A DNA stretch of 64,000 nt from contig JBDXFZ010000146.1 in the NCBI GenBank assembly GCA_039990395.1, forward strand, positions 1,832,739-1,896,738. Direction: 5' to 3'. Under the pieces are notes generated by a model. It was not told the origin of the DNA, ran no database searches, and saw only the letters and a list, made by a program, of their open reading frames with translations. Shown here in pieces: positions 37,425 to 46,113 of the stretch (the stretch's first letter is position 1; each line of letters starts with the position of its first letter). This DNA is from CALINF01 sp039990395 (GTDB lineage: Bacteria; Pseudomonadota; Gammaproteobacteria; Pseudomonadales; Halieaceae). Made by a program: the position numbers and the translations under genes.

Positions 37425-37492
37425 GCGCCTGCCCACCAATATCAGATTTTACGAATTTTGCCCCAATCTAACGGGCAGAACTATGTTATTTA

Positions 37493-37507
37493 GCCATGGA
37501 GCATGGC
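37493..37507. promoter_or_regulatory. Perfect palindrome GCCATG-GAG-CATGGC between IOR and lrp genes
   Basis: A 6-bp inverted repeat with a three-base centre lies at 37493-37507, in the middle of the 129-base divergent gap (37425-37553). Its location between the Lrp-type regulator and its likely target makes it a candidate operator. It does not match the textbook Lrp consensus, so this is an inference. Confidence 0.35.
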
Positions 37508-37553
37508 AATATCTGCATAATTAATTCGTCTTTATGGATATTTAGGTCTAACT

Positions 37554-38030
37554 ATGTCTAATGCCGTCACGTCGCAAGATGTTGAGATCATGAAGCTGCT
37601 GCAGTCGGATGCTACGCTCAGCAGCGCCGCGATTGCCGAGAGCGTCAACCTGTCGCAATCACCCTGCTGGCGCCGTATCAATCGACTGGAAGAAGATGGC
37701 CTCATTCGCCGCAGAGTCGCCCTGCTGGATCGGGCCGCACTGGGTATGGACGTGGTTGTTTTTGCTACCATCAACCTGACATCCACCGGACGCCAGAACT
37801 TACTGGAGTTTGAGCGGGACATCGTTGAGCATCAGGAGGTAATGGAGTGCTATACCATGACCGGCATCTGGGACTATATGCTGAAAATTGTCACTCGGGA
37901 CATACGTCACTACGAGGAGTTCGTACGCAATACACTGACCGCCAGCCCTTCGATACGTGAGTTGCACTCACACATGGCAGTCACCGAGATTAAAAACTCT
38001 ACTGAGCTACCACTGGACACCCAGCTTTAA
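37554..38030 (+). CDS. Lrp/AsnC-family transcriptional regulator
   Basis: The 158-residue regulator has an N-terminal winged helix-turn-helix (EIMKLLQSDATLSSAAIAES, recognition helix SQSPCWRRINRLEEDGLI, up to about residue 48) and a C-terminal RAM ligand-binding domain (DVVVFATINLTSTGRQNLLE, GIWDYMLKIVTRDIRHYEEF). It probably senses an amino acid and controls the divergent amino-acid oxidation genes and perhaps the YbdL-type gene 17 bp downstream. Confidence 0.9.
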   Translation: MSNAVTSQDVEIMKLLQSDATLSSAAIAESVNLSQSPCWRRINRLEEDGLIRRRVALLDRAALGMDVVVFATINLTSTGRQNLLEFERDIVEHQEVMECYTMTGIWDYMLKIVTRDIRHYEEFVRNTLTASPSIRELHSHMAVTEIKNSTELPLDTQL

Positions 38031-38047
38031 AACATCGGGAACCCTCA

Positions 38048-39193
38048 ATGCAGCTTGAATCCAAATTGCCCCGTATTGGCACGACCATATTTACCCGTAT
38101 GTCAGCGCTGGCAGCCAAGGAAAATGCCATTAACCTCTCACAGGGGTTTCCTGATTTTGATGCCCCAGCCGCCTTGATCGAGGCGCTTGGTCGGCACGCG
38201 AGTCAAGGGCACAACCAGTATGCGCCGATGGCAGGTGCACCTGCACTACGCGAACAAATCAGCGCTCAACTGCATCGATTTCGAAATGTAGCATGCGACC
38301 CCGAGACTGAAGTTACGGTCGTACCTGGGGCCACTGAGGGCATCTTTTGCGCTGTCACCGCCTGCATACGCCCCGGCGATGAAGTCATCGTGTTCGACCC
38401 TGTTTATGACAGCTACGAACCGGCGATCGAGCTCGCCGGCGGCAAGGCTATTCATCTCCCTCTAGTCGCCGGTGAGTTCTCCATCGACTGGCAGCAAGTG
38501 CGGGCAGCAATTACACCGCGCACGCGCATGATCATGATCAACTCTCCACACAATCCATGCGGTAGCGTGCTTTCCCGCCAGGACATGCTGGAACTGCAGG
38601 ACATTGCCGAGCAATACGACCTGTTGGTGAACAGTGATGAGGTGTACGAGCATCTGGTCTTCGATGGCCGGGAGCATCTGAGTGTGTTGCAGTTTGACGG
38701 TCTACGGCAACGTAGCTTCGCGCATTTTTCGTTCGGCAAAACATTCAGCGTGACCGGCTGGAAAACCGGCTACTGCGTGGCACCGGCTCGGCTCAGTCAG
38801 GAGCTGCGCAAAGTGCATCAATATGTTGCTTTTGTCTCCGTGACACCGGTACAGCTAGCGCTTGCCGATTTCATGCGTGAACAGCCAGATTATGCCGGCA
38901 CGCTTAGTGCGTTCTATCAGGCCAAGCGTGATCTGTTTCTACGAGCACTGGAGCACTCGCGCTTTTCGTTTACGCCCAGCCAAGGCAGCTACTTTCAGCT
39001 ACTGGACTACAGTGCAATAACGACCGAGCCGGATACACTGGTGAGTGAGCAATGGACAAAGAATAAAAAAGTGGCGTCCATACCCATATCCGTTTTCTAT
39101 GCTGAACCACCGCAGCAGAGCCCGCTGCGTTTTTGTTTCGCCAAGAGCGACAGCGTATTACTGCAAGCCGCGGAGGTACTATGCAAGATCTGA
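38048..39193 (+). CDS. Methionine/aromatic aminotransferase, YbdL-like
   Basis: The 381-residue fold-type I PLP enzyme has the class I/II motifs: NLSQGFPDFDAPAAL (about 28-42), NSPHNPCGSVLS (about 165), SDEVYEHLVFDG, and the PLP lysine in FGKTFSVTGWKTG (about 230). The start, with KLPRIGTTIFTRMSALAAKE, fits E. coli YbdL, which transaminates methionine and aromatic amino acids with glutamine-derived or other oxo acids. Its end overlaps the omega-amidase gene by 13 bp, a pairing that occurs in glutamine-transaminase pathways. Confidence 0.85.
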   Translation: MQLESKLPRIGTTIFTRMSALAAKENAINLSQGFPDFDAPAALIEALGRHASQGHNQYAPMAGAPALREQISAQLHRFRNVACDPETEVTVVPGATEGIFCAVTACIRPGDEVIVFDPVYDSYEPAIELAGGKAIHLPLVAGEFSIDWQQVRAAITPRTRMIMINSPHNPCGSVLSRQDMLELQDIAEQYDLLVNSDEVYEHLVFDGREHLSVLQFDGLRQRSFAHFSFGKTFSVTGWKTGYCVAPARLSQELRKVHQYVAFVSVTPVQLALADFMREQPDYAGTLSAFYQAKRDLFLRALEHSRFSFTPSQGSYFQLLDYSAITTEPDTLVSEQWTKNKKVASIPISVFYAEPPQQSPLRFCFAKSDSVLLQAAEVLCKI

Positions 39194-39963
39194 CCGTTTG
39201 CCTGGTGCAATGCACTCTGGTGTGGGAACAACCCGAGCGAAATCGGCAGCACATCGAGCAGTTACTGGAGTCCAGTGAAGACTGCACCGAAGGCTGCGTG
39301 GATTTAATCGTATTACCGGAGATGTTCAACACCGGCTTTTCGATGAGCGCGCAGGCCATAGCGGAGACAGCCCAAGGCCCGACGCTCCGCTGGCTGCAGG
39401 AACAAGCCAAAAAATTCGACTGCGCTATTGCGGGCAGTATCGCATTTCGCGAAGGGGATCAGATTACCAACCGGTTATTGTTCGTAACGCCAGCATCCGC
39501 GCAGCACTACGACAAACGGCATCTGTTTCGAATGGCGGGAGAGACCGACGTGTATCATCCCGGCACACAGCAGAAAGTCGTGACTTGGCGCGACTGGCGT
39601 ATAAACCTGCAAGTCTGTTACGACCTGCGATTTCCGGTGTATTCACGTAATCGCGATCACTACGACTTGATGCTATACGTGGCCAACTGGCCACAGAAGC
39701 GCGTCCAACACTGGCGCGCACTCTTGATCGCGCGAGCCATCGAAAACCAGGCCTGCGTAGTCGGCGTAAATCGGGTGGGTAGCGACGAGAACAATCATCA
39801 ATATAGCGGCGACAGCTTGGCTATAAGCGCCGACGGTTCTTTAGCGCTTGACTTGGAGACTACTGAACAAGCCGCCGTCACAACACTCAAGGCAGAGGAA
39901 CTTGAAACCTATCGGCAGCGCTTTCCCTTTGCGCGCGACTCGGACGACTTTTCGCTGGTGTAG
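39181..39963 (+). CDS. Omega-amidase, YafV-type nitrilase family
   Basis: From the ATG at 39181 the product has 260 residues (the longer frame from 39133 lies within the upstream gene). It has the nitrilase-fold triad regions: glutamate in LPEMFNTGFSM (about 46), lysine in YDKRHLFRMAGE (about 112) and cysteine in LQVCYDLRFPVYSRN (about 146). YafV/Nit2-like omega-amidases hydrolyse 2-oxoglutaramate and 2-oxosuccinamate, the products of glutamine or asparagine transamination. Overlap with the YbdL-type gene strongly supports this role. Confidence 0.88.
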   Translation: MQDLTVCLVQCTLVWEQPERNRQHIEQLLESSEDCTEGCVDLIVLPEMFNTGFSMSAQAIAETAQGPTLRWLQEQAKKFDCAIAGSIAFREGDQITNRLLFVTPASAQHYDKRHLFRMAGETDVYHPGTQQKVVTWRDWRINLQVCYDLRFPVYSRNRDHYDLMLYVANWPQKRVQHWRALLIARAIENQACVVGVNRVGSDENNHQYSGDSLAISADGSLALDLETTEQAAVTTLKAEELETYRQRFPFARDSDDFSLV

Positions 39964-39970
39964 GTTACCC

Positions 39971-40714
39971 CTACCAACCCAGGCACTGTTTAACGAACGG
40001 AATGGACAACGCTCGTTGCTCAGCGAGCGAGGCTTTGTCGAGCGCATCAAGTACCGCTATCAACTCTGACAGCGCTCGAGGCGCTCTGGACACGATATAG
40101 TTCGCCACTTCTCTGGACAGCGTTAAACCGCGGCGCTCGGCTCTAAACTGCAACACCTCAATGCGTACTGCATCATCGAGCGAGGGCAACTTGAATACAC
40201 CACCCCAACCCAAGCGCGATTGCAGATCCGCCAAAGTGATATCGAGATTGCGCGGCGCATTATCAGCGGCTAGCAACCAGGCACAATCGCTCTGGCGTGC
40301 ACGATTAAAGGCGTGGAAGAGCGCATGCTCCCAAGGCTGCTGCCCCGCAACAAGATGTACATCGTCTATGCACACCAATCCCAGCGTATCGACACCCTCG
40401 AGAACCTGCTCGGGTGGAAAATTTATGAGGTCGGCCAACGGTAGATAAAGCGCCCCACCACTGGCGCGATGGCAACTTGCCTGTAAGAGATGTGACTTAC
40501 CGGTATCAGCTGCACCATGGAGAAAGACGAATTGCTCCCCAGCGGGCTCAAGCTGCTGGGTCAGCGTGGCCATCATTGGCACTAATGCAGGCCGTAGCAG
40601 AAAGTTGTCAATCGTGGCGTCATCCCGAAGCCCAACGTTCAGAGTGAGCTGTTTTTGGGAATCCTCCGGCAACCGCTGTGAAGGCGGTTTCGCAGAGTCA
40701 AACTTGGCTGTCAT
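39971..40714 (-). CDS. hda: Hda, regulatory inactivator of DnaA
   Basis: The 247-residue AAA+ protein resembles DnaA domain III. The clamp-binding motif QKQLTLN is near the N terminus (about 21), where Hda docks on the DnaN sliding clamp. FVFLHGAADTGKSHLLQA (Walker A about 68-75), VCIDDVHLV (Walker B about 118) and an arginine-rich sensor region follow. With ADP and the clamp it stimulates DnaA-ATP hydrolysis. The hda-perM-DUF2066 order is common in gammaproteobacteria. Confidence 0.93.
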   Translation of the reverse strand: MTAKFDSAKPPSQRLPEDSQKQLTLNVGLRDDATIDNFLLRPALVPMMATLTQQLEPAGEQFVFLHGAADTGKSHLLQASCHRASGGALYLPLADLINFPPEQVLEGVDTLGLVCIDDVHLVAGQQPWEHALFHAFNRARQSDCAWLLAADNAPRNLDITLADLQSRLGWGGVFKLPSLDDAVRIEVLQFRAERRGLTLSREVANYIVSRAPRALSELIAVLDALDKASLAEQRALSIPFVKQCLGW

Positions 40715-40716
40715 CG

Positions 40717-41799
40717 CTAGTCGCCGCCATACAGATCGCTGGCACGATAGCGGGCAACAGCATGACGGGCAAACACCATAATCACTGCGGCCAGCGGCAG
40801 AGCAATTAGCACACCAACAAAGCCCGCTAACTGACCACCAGCCATAAGAGCAAAAATAACCGCCACGGGATGCAAGCCAATACGATCGCCCACCAGAATT
40901 GGCGTTAGCAACATGCTCTCAATCGCCTGCCCTATTGCAAAAACCAAAGCCACCCACAGCAACGCGCTCCACTCGCCAAACTGGGCCCAGGCCGCGACAA
41001 AAGATGCGCTTATACCAACTATAAAACCAAGGTAAGGCACAATACTGGCCAAGCCCGCCAAAGCACCCAACAACAGCGCCAGCTGCAGACCCACCGCCCA
41101 CAAACCGAGACTATAGAGCACACCTAGCGCGATCATCACCATGAACTGACCGCGCAGGAATGCTCCAACCACTTCATCGGCTTCGCCGACCATCTCGGTC
41201 ATAGGTTTGTGCCACGCGCGAGGCAGCATTGCCAGCATACGATCCAGAATACGATCCCAGTCGCGCAGTAGATAAAAGGCAACCACAGGCACCAATGCCA
41301 GATTAGCGATCAGTAACAGCAGATCAGCGCCCGACCCAGTGATACTGCGCAGGGTGGTGGCCGTCATTTTGCCCAACTGCTTCCAGTTCTCCACTAACTG
41401 CGCGGTCCAGTCGATTTCTGGCAGGTGATCGATAGGCACACTAAGGCGCGACTGCACCCAGGGCATCAACACCTGCGTGAACCAAGCGTAGAGCTCGGGC
41501 ACTTTCTGTATCAACGCGCTGACCTGCTGCAAAAACATCGGAATGAATACGATCAGGCCTAGCGTAACTACGGTGAAGAACAGCAAGAACACCAGTGCGA
41601 CACCCACAGGGCGAGCCATGCGATGACGCTCTAGATAATCAACCAAAGGGTCGCCCAGATAGGCGAGCACCGCGCCCAGCACAAAGGGTAAGAGAATCGG
41701 CTGCAGCACGTAGAACATCAGCCCAAACCCTGCCAGCACAAGCAGGACAGCAGGCCAGCGCTGCACGGGGGGCAACGGTGTGGGGTCTAGTTCCGCCAT
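40717..41799 (-). CDS. perM: AI-2E family transporter, PerM-like
   Basis: The 360-residue protein has about eight membrane segments and the AI-2E family pattern: VLVLAGFGLMFYVLQPILLP, a central PVVAFYLLRDWDRILDRMLA (about 168-187), and GRDRIGLHPVAVIFALMAGG-like LVGDRIGLHPVAV near residue 306. The family includes permeases and Na+/H+ antiporters of mixed substrate; quorum-signal export is not assured. It overlaps the DUF2066 gene by 13 bp and lies 2 bp from hda. Confidence 0.9.
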   Translation of the reverse strand: MAELDPTPLPPVQRWPAVLLVLAGFGLMFYVLQPILLPFVLGAVLAYLGDPLVDYLERHRMARPVGVALVFLLFFTVVTLGLIVFIPMFLQQVSALIQKVPELYAWFTQVLMPWVQSRLSVPIDHLPEIDWTAQLVENWKQLGKMTATTLRSITGSGADLLLLIANLALVPVVAFYLLRDWDRILDRMLAMLPRAWHKPMTEMVGEADEVVGAFLRGQFMVMIALGVLYSLGLWAVGLQLALLLGALAGLASIVPYLGFIVGISASFVAAWAQFGEWSALLWVALVFAIGQAIESMLLTPILVGDRIGLHPVAVIFALMAGGQLAGFVGVLIALPLAAVIMVFARHAVARYRASDLYGGD

Positions 41800-42827
41800 T
41801 GGTATGTCAGCCTGTCAGGGTTGGTAACCTGCGGAACCGGTACCAAACGATCGTTCAGTTCAATAATAGAAGATAGCTGGTCTGCATCGGCCGGGGCGAT
41901 AAGGCGCAGTTCGATCTGCTCACCGCGGATCTGCTCCACATTGGCGTGCTTAATGAGTTCCAGACCCTCCAGCCAAGACACAATGCCCGCGTAATCTCCA
42001 TAGCTACGCACGCCATCGACCACCATCATAACGCCACCACTGGATTGCGACCTTTTCGCCGCCACCGCGTACCGCGACGCCATATCCTCCGCCACGATGG
42101 CAACACCGTCGCGAATAAATGTAGTGTCATCACTGGCAGTAATGGACCGATCGAGGCGATAGGTATCTGTTAGATAGGTCCAGTCTCCCACCCAACTGCC
42201 AGTAGACAGTGGTGCCGCGCGCCCGCCTAGAATTTCGTTTACGCCATAGCGTGCTGAGGCCGCTCGCAAAGCGTCACTAGACTGACTCCAGGCTTGATCG
42301 GGGCTCAAAGCAGCGGAATCAGCCAAATCATAAAGTGGCAGCCTCACTGGCACGCCTCGCTTGTTGAATGCGTCGCGCAATAGAGCAACCTGTTCCGGAT
42401 CATTATCGGTGGTGATAAATCGCCGCCCCTGCGCGGTATCCACCACCAGCCAAAGTAATACCTCCGGCCGATTGGCTGTCCATAATGGCGCACCAGCGTC
42501 CGTCACGATTCCCGTTACAATGCCAGCATCAAACTCAAAGCGTGCCAGCAGACCATCATCATCGGCCACATAGGCATACTGCTGAACGTAGCTACGCGCT
42601 TTCTTCACCGCAGCTGAAACTTCCGGATAAGACAACACGGCCTCGGAGCCGGAAACTTTGACGAACACCTGAGACAACGCTCTACCCGCGGCCTCACTCA
42701 GCGCTGCATCGCTACGCTGGGTAACTGGCACACTGGCTTCGTAAAGATCGCTTACCACGGCTGCTCTCCCGGATACTGAGAATACCGAGAGCAGGATCAA
42801 AAGAGTAAAAACAAGAGAACGCAACAC
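41787..42827 (-). CDS. DUF2066 exported protein
   Basis: The 346-residue protein has a signal peptide (LVFTLLILLSVFSVSGRAA) and the DUF2066 layout: LYEASVPVTQRSDAALSEAA (about 27-46), KARSYVQQYAYV, and RPEVLLWLVVDTAQGRRFIT (about 120). Its job is unknown. It is the first gene of a minus-strand operon with perM and hda and faces purM across a 176-base gap. The synteny is widespread in gammaproteobacteria. Confidence 0.88.
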   Translation of the reverse strand: MLRSLVFTLLILLSVFSVSGRAAVVSDLYEASVPVTQRSDAALSEAAGRALSQVFVKVSGSEAVLSYPEVSAAVKKARSYVQQYAYVADDDGLLARFEFDAGIVTGIVTDAGAPLWTANRPEVLLWLVVDTAQGRRFITTDNDPEQVALLRDAFNKRGVPVRLPLYDLADSAALSPDQAWSQSSDALRAASARYGVNEILGGRAAPLSTGSWVGDWTYLTDTYRLDRSITASDDTTFIRDGVAIVAEDMASRYAVAAKRSQSSGGVMMVVDGVRSYGDYAGIVSWLEGLELIKHANVEQIRGEQIELRLIAPADADQLSSIIELNDRLVPVPQVTNPDRLTYQWRN

Positions 42828-43003
42828 GCCGCCCTTCTAGTGAACATGGCTGCCTAGTGTACCAGCACCCTCTCGTGCACCATAATTTCGCGTGCAATCG
42901 GAATCTGAGAACTGGCAAAAATACCGGCTATGGTGAAGTGAGCATCCAATCACGCTAGAATGCGCACCTCGCAAATAGTCATCATTCGCCTACGGGAAAC
43001 CCC

Positions 43004-44044
43004 ATGAGCAACACGTCTGACAGGCCGTCACTAAGCTACAAGGATGCTGGCGTCGATATCGATGCCGGGAACGCACTGATCGAACGCATCAAAGGCGTAA
43101 CCAGCAAGACCACCCGACCGGAAGTGCTCGGTGGACTGGGAGGGTTTGGCGCACTCTGCGAAATTCCTGCCGGCTATCGAGAGCCGGTGTTGGTCTCTGG
43201 AACCGACGGCGTGGGCACCAAGCTTCGCTTGGCTATGGATTTGGGCATACACGACACTATTGGCATTGACCTGGTCGCGATGTGTGTCAATGACCTGGTG
43301 GTTGCCGGCGCCGAGCCGCTGTTCTTCCTCGACTACTATGCCACCGGCAATCTGAACATAGACACTGCGGCCGACGTTGTCACTGGCATCGGCAGGGGCT
43401 GCGAACTGGCTGGCTGCGCACTCGTTGGCGGTGAAACTGCCGAAATGCCAGGTATGTATGAAGGCGAAGACTATGATCTGGCCGGTTTCTGTGTGGGGGT
43501 TGTAGAAAAATCCAAAATCATCAGCGGCGATTCAGTCACTGATGGCGACGTATTGATTGGCCTTCCCAGCAGTGGACCGCATTCCAATGGTTACTCGCTG
43601 GTGCGCAAAATACTTGAGGTAAGTGGCGCCAACCTCACAGACCCTCTTGGGGATTCCACACTGGCACAGGCTCTACTTGCACCCACGACTATCTATGTAA
43701 AACCTCTACTTGACCTGTTTAAGCAGGTGGAGGTCAAAGCCTTGTCACATATAACCGGTGGCGGCCTGCTGGAGAATCTGCCTCGCGTGCTACCTGAGAA
43801 CTGTAATGCCTGCATAGACACTGCCAGCTGGGAGTGGCCCGCAGTGTTTAACTGGCTGCAGCAACAGGGCAATGTTCAGGAGGAAGAAATGTACCGAACG
43901 TTCAACTGTGGTGTGGGCATGGTGATTTGTGTCGCAGCAAGCGATGCGGCGGCCACGATCGAGCTACTACAAGGCCTGGAACTGCCGGCATGGGTGATTG
44001 GTGAAATCACCGAAGGCGCAAACGAGGTAACATTCAGGTCGTGA
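43004..44044 (+). CDS. purM: Phosphoribosylformylglycinamidine cyclo-ligase
   Basis: The 346-residue protein matches E. coli PurM (345): SYKDAGVDIDAGNALIERIK at the start, the ATP/metal motifs VSGTDGVGTKLRLAMDLG (about 65-82), DLVAMCVNDLVVAGAEPLFF, GGETAEMPGMYEGEDYDLAG and SGPHSNGYSLVRKI. It makes aminoimidazole ribotide in purine synthesis. The next gene, purN, starts inside its last codons (GTGA overlap), as in E. coli. Confidence 0.97.
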   Translation: MSNTSDRPSLSYKDAGVDIDAGNALIERIKGVTSKTTRPEVLGGLGGFGALCEIPAGYREPVLVSGTDGVGTKLRLAMDLGIHDTIGIDLVAMCVNDLVVAGAEPLFFLDYYATGNLNIDTAADVVTGIGRGCELAGCALVGGETAEMPGMYEGEDYDLAGFCVGVVEKSKIISGDSVTDGDVLIGLPSSGPHSNGYSLVRKILEVSGANLTDPLGDSTLAQALLAPTTIYVKPLLDLFKQVEVKALSHITGGGLLENLPRVLPENCNACIDTASWEWPAVFNWLQQQGNVQEEEMYRTFNCGVGMVICVAASDAAATIELLQGLELPAWVIGEITEGANEVTFRS

Positions 44045-44706
44045 GCCTTGCCAGCAGAAAACGCCTTGGCATTCTGATATCCGGGCGCGGATCCAACATG
44101 CAGGCGTTTATTCAAGCCTGCGAAAAGCGACTGCTAAACGCCGATATCGCCGTTGTGATCAGCAATAATCCAGATGCGGCAGGTCTTGAGCTTGCTAAAG
44201 AGGCTGGCATAGCCACACAAGCGGTGGATCACCGGCAATTTGAATCCCGCGAAGCGTTTGATGCCGCCTTGGTGGAATGCCTGCAGGCTCATCGCGTAGA
44301 TCTGGTCATATTGGCGGGCTTTATGCGGATCCTCACCCCGACATTTATCTCTCCCTACGCAGGTAGGCTGCTAAACATTCACCCCTCCTTGCTACCCAAG
44401 TATCCGGGGTTAAACACCCATCAGCGCGCTTTAGACGCCGGTGACAGCGAAGCCGGAGTCACGGTGCACTTCGTAACACCAGAACTCGACGGCGGGCCGC
44501 CTATACTCCAAGCACGAGTGAGCATTGAACCAGAAGACACGGCTGAAACACTCGCATCGCGGGTAATTTCAAAAGAACACAGCATCTACCCTCTGGCCGC
44601 GAGCTGGTTTGTCGACGAACGGTTATCCCTGAAGGGCGGAAAAGCGTGCCTGGATGGAGAGGCTCTGGGGCCTAAGGGGCTGGATTATGCTAGCTATCTC
44701 CACTAA
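44041..44706 (+). CDS. purN: Phosphoribosylglycinamide formyltransferase 1
   Basis: The 221-residue protein has ISGRGSNMQAFI (about 12-23), the catalytic NIHPSLLPKYPGLNTHQRAL (Asn and His) and the aspartate in AGDSEAGVTVHFVTPELDGG. It transfers formyl from formyl-tetrahydrofolate to GAR. The start is GTG at 44041, overlapping the purM stop by 4 bp. The last 20 bp are shared with the beginning of the DUF3108 gene. Confidence 0.96.
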   Translation: MSLASRKRLGILISGRGSNMQAFIQACEKRLLNADIAVVISNNPDAAGLELAKEAGIATQAVDHRQFESREAFDAALVECLQAHRVDLVILAGFMRILTPTFISPYAGRLLNIHPSLLPKYPGLNTHQRALDAGDSEAGVTVHFVTPELDGGPPILQARVSIEPEDTAETLASRVISKEHSIYPLAASWFVDERLSLKGGKACLDGEALGPKGLDYASYLH

Positions 44707-45463
44707 GTCAGCGCTGATTGCCGCACTTCTGGCAGCGGCAATCACCATCTGCAAGGCGGCAGCTGAAAATACCGAAGATGTCAGTGTCGCGGCGAAAAAA
44801 GACAGCGTCATTCGCCCCCTCACCCCTTATTCCGCTCAGTACACCACGAAAACACGCGGAATGAGTCTGACCCTCAACAGGCAACTCAAGCAAGATACCC
44901 AGGGGAACTACACCCTCACCAACGGCGGCAAGATAATCGTTTTTGGGTTTCACGAAGTGAGCGTATTCTCTGTGGCCAGCGATCAAATAATACCTCGCTC
45001 CTATGTGTATCAGGGCACGGGACTCGTTAACCGCCGCCGGGAAGTTCACTTCACGCCAGGCGCAGAGACCATCCGAAGCCTGTATAAAAAGGAATGGTAT
45101 GAGCTACCCTATTCCCCTGGCACGCTGGATCGTATGAGCCAACAAGAACAGCTACGACTGATGCTAATCAATGATCCCACCCCCAAAGAAGATGTGGTTC
45201 TGCGCATTGCCGACGGCAAGCGCATTAAAGATTATCAATTAGCCTATCTGGGTGAAGAGACGCTGCAGACTCCCATGGGCCCTGTGAATACCTTGCATTT
45301 TGGGCGCTTGCACGACGATGCAGACCGCAAGTCCGACACCTGGATTGCTCCTGACTGGGATTACCTCATGGTGCGAACGGTACATATCGAAGACGGCAAG
45401 CCAGTTGAGGTTAACCTGGTAGCCGCCGATATCAATGGACGCACGCTAACACCAGCTGAATGA
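44687..45463 (+). CDS. DUF3108 exported protein
   Basis: From the ATG at 44687 the product has 258 residues with a signal peptide (STKSALIAALLAAAITICKA). The mature part is the DUF3108 fold: PYSAQYTTKTRGMSLTLNRQ, QGNYTLTNGGKIIVFGFHEV, NTLHFGRLHDDADRKSDTWI and APDWDYLMVRTVHIEDGKPV. The domain is found in predicted periplasmic, lipoprotein-localisation-like beta proteins with no proven role. It overlaps purN by 20 bp. Following the gene is a small inverted repeat (45469-45481). Confidence 0.88.
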   Translation: MLAISTKSALIAALLAAAITICKAAAENTEDVSVAAKKDSVIRPLTPYSAQYTTKTRGMSLTLNRQLKQDTQGNYTLTNGGKIIVFGFHEVSVFSVASDQIIPRSYVYQGTGLVNRRREVHFTPGAETIRSLYKKEWYELPYSPGTLDRMSQQEQLRLMLINDPTPKEDVVLRIADGKRIKDYQLAYLGEETLQTPMGPVNTLHFGRLHDDADRKSDTWIAPDWDYLMVRTVHIEDGKPVEVNLVAADINGRTLTPAE

Positions 45464-45492
45464 GTGATTTGGCGACGCCAACCTAACAGCGC

Positions 45493-46062
45493 TTACGCTT
45501 TAGGCAAGGTAACGCCGCGCTGACCCTGATATTTTCCCCCACGATCCTTGTAGCTTGTCTCGCAGACCTCGTCTGATTCGAAGAACAGCATCTGCGCCAC
45601 GCCTTCATTAGCGTAGATTTTGGCAGGCAATGTGGTGGTATTAGAAAATTCAAGCGTGACGTGGCCTTCCCATTCTGGCTCCAGCGGCGTGACGTTGACG
45701 ATTATGCCGCAGCGGGCATACGTTGACTTGCCGAGACATATAGTCAGAACATTGCGGGGAATTCTGAAATATTCCACGGTTCGCGCGAGCGCAAACGAGT
45801 TGGGGGGGATGACACAGACATCGCTGCGCACATCAACAAAACTTCCCTCATCAAAACCCTTTGGATCGACGGTGGCTGAGTTAATGTTGGTAAAAACTTT
45901 GAACTCGTCAGAGCAGCGCACATCATAACCGTAACTGGACGTACCATAGGAGATAAGACGCGCGCCATCGCTGCCGCTTCTGACCTGGCCCGGCTCGAAG
46001 GGCTCGATCATGCCCTGTTGCTCTGCCATGCGGCGAATCCATTTGTCTGCTTTTATGCTCAA
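45493..46062 (-). CDS. dcd: dCTP deaminase
   Basis: The 189-residue protein aligns with E. coli Dcd (193): IKADKWIRRMAEQQGMIEPF, YGYDVRCSDEFKVFTNIN, LGKSTYARCGIIVNVTPLEP (Ser/Arg) and EWEGHVTLEFSNTTTLPAKI (catalytic Glu). It makes dUTP for thymidylate synthesis. It lies 51 bp downstream of apbC on the same strand, a frequent pair. Confidence 0.97.
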   Translation of the reverse strand: MSIKADKWIRRMAEQQGMIEPFEPGQVRSGSDGARLISYGTSSYGYDVRCSDEFKVFTNINSATVDPKGFDEGSFVDVRSDVCVIPPNSFALARTVEYFRIPRNVLTICLGKSTYARCGIIVNVTPLEPEWEGHVTLEFSNTTTLPAKIYANEGVAQMLFFESDEVCETSYKDRGGKYQGQRGVTLPKA

Positions 46063-46113
46063 AGTCTGTCTCGCTATGATTACAGTTAAGTTGTAAGGCC
46101 GCTTCTGTCGGGG

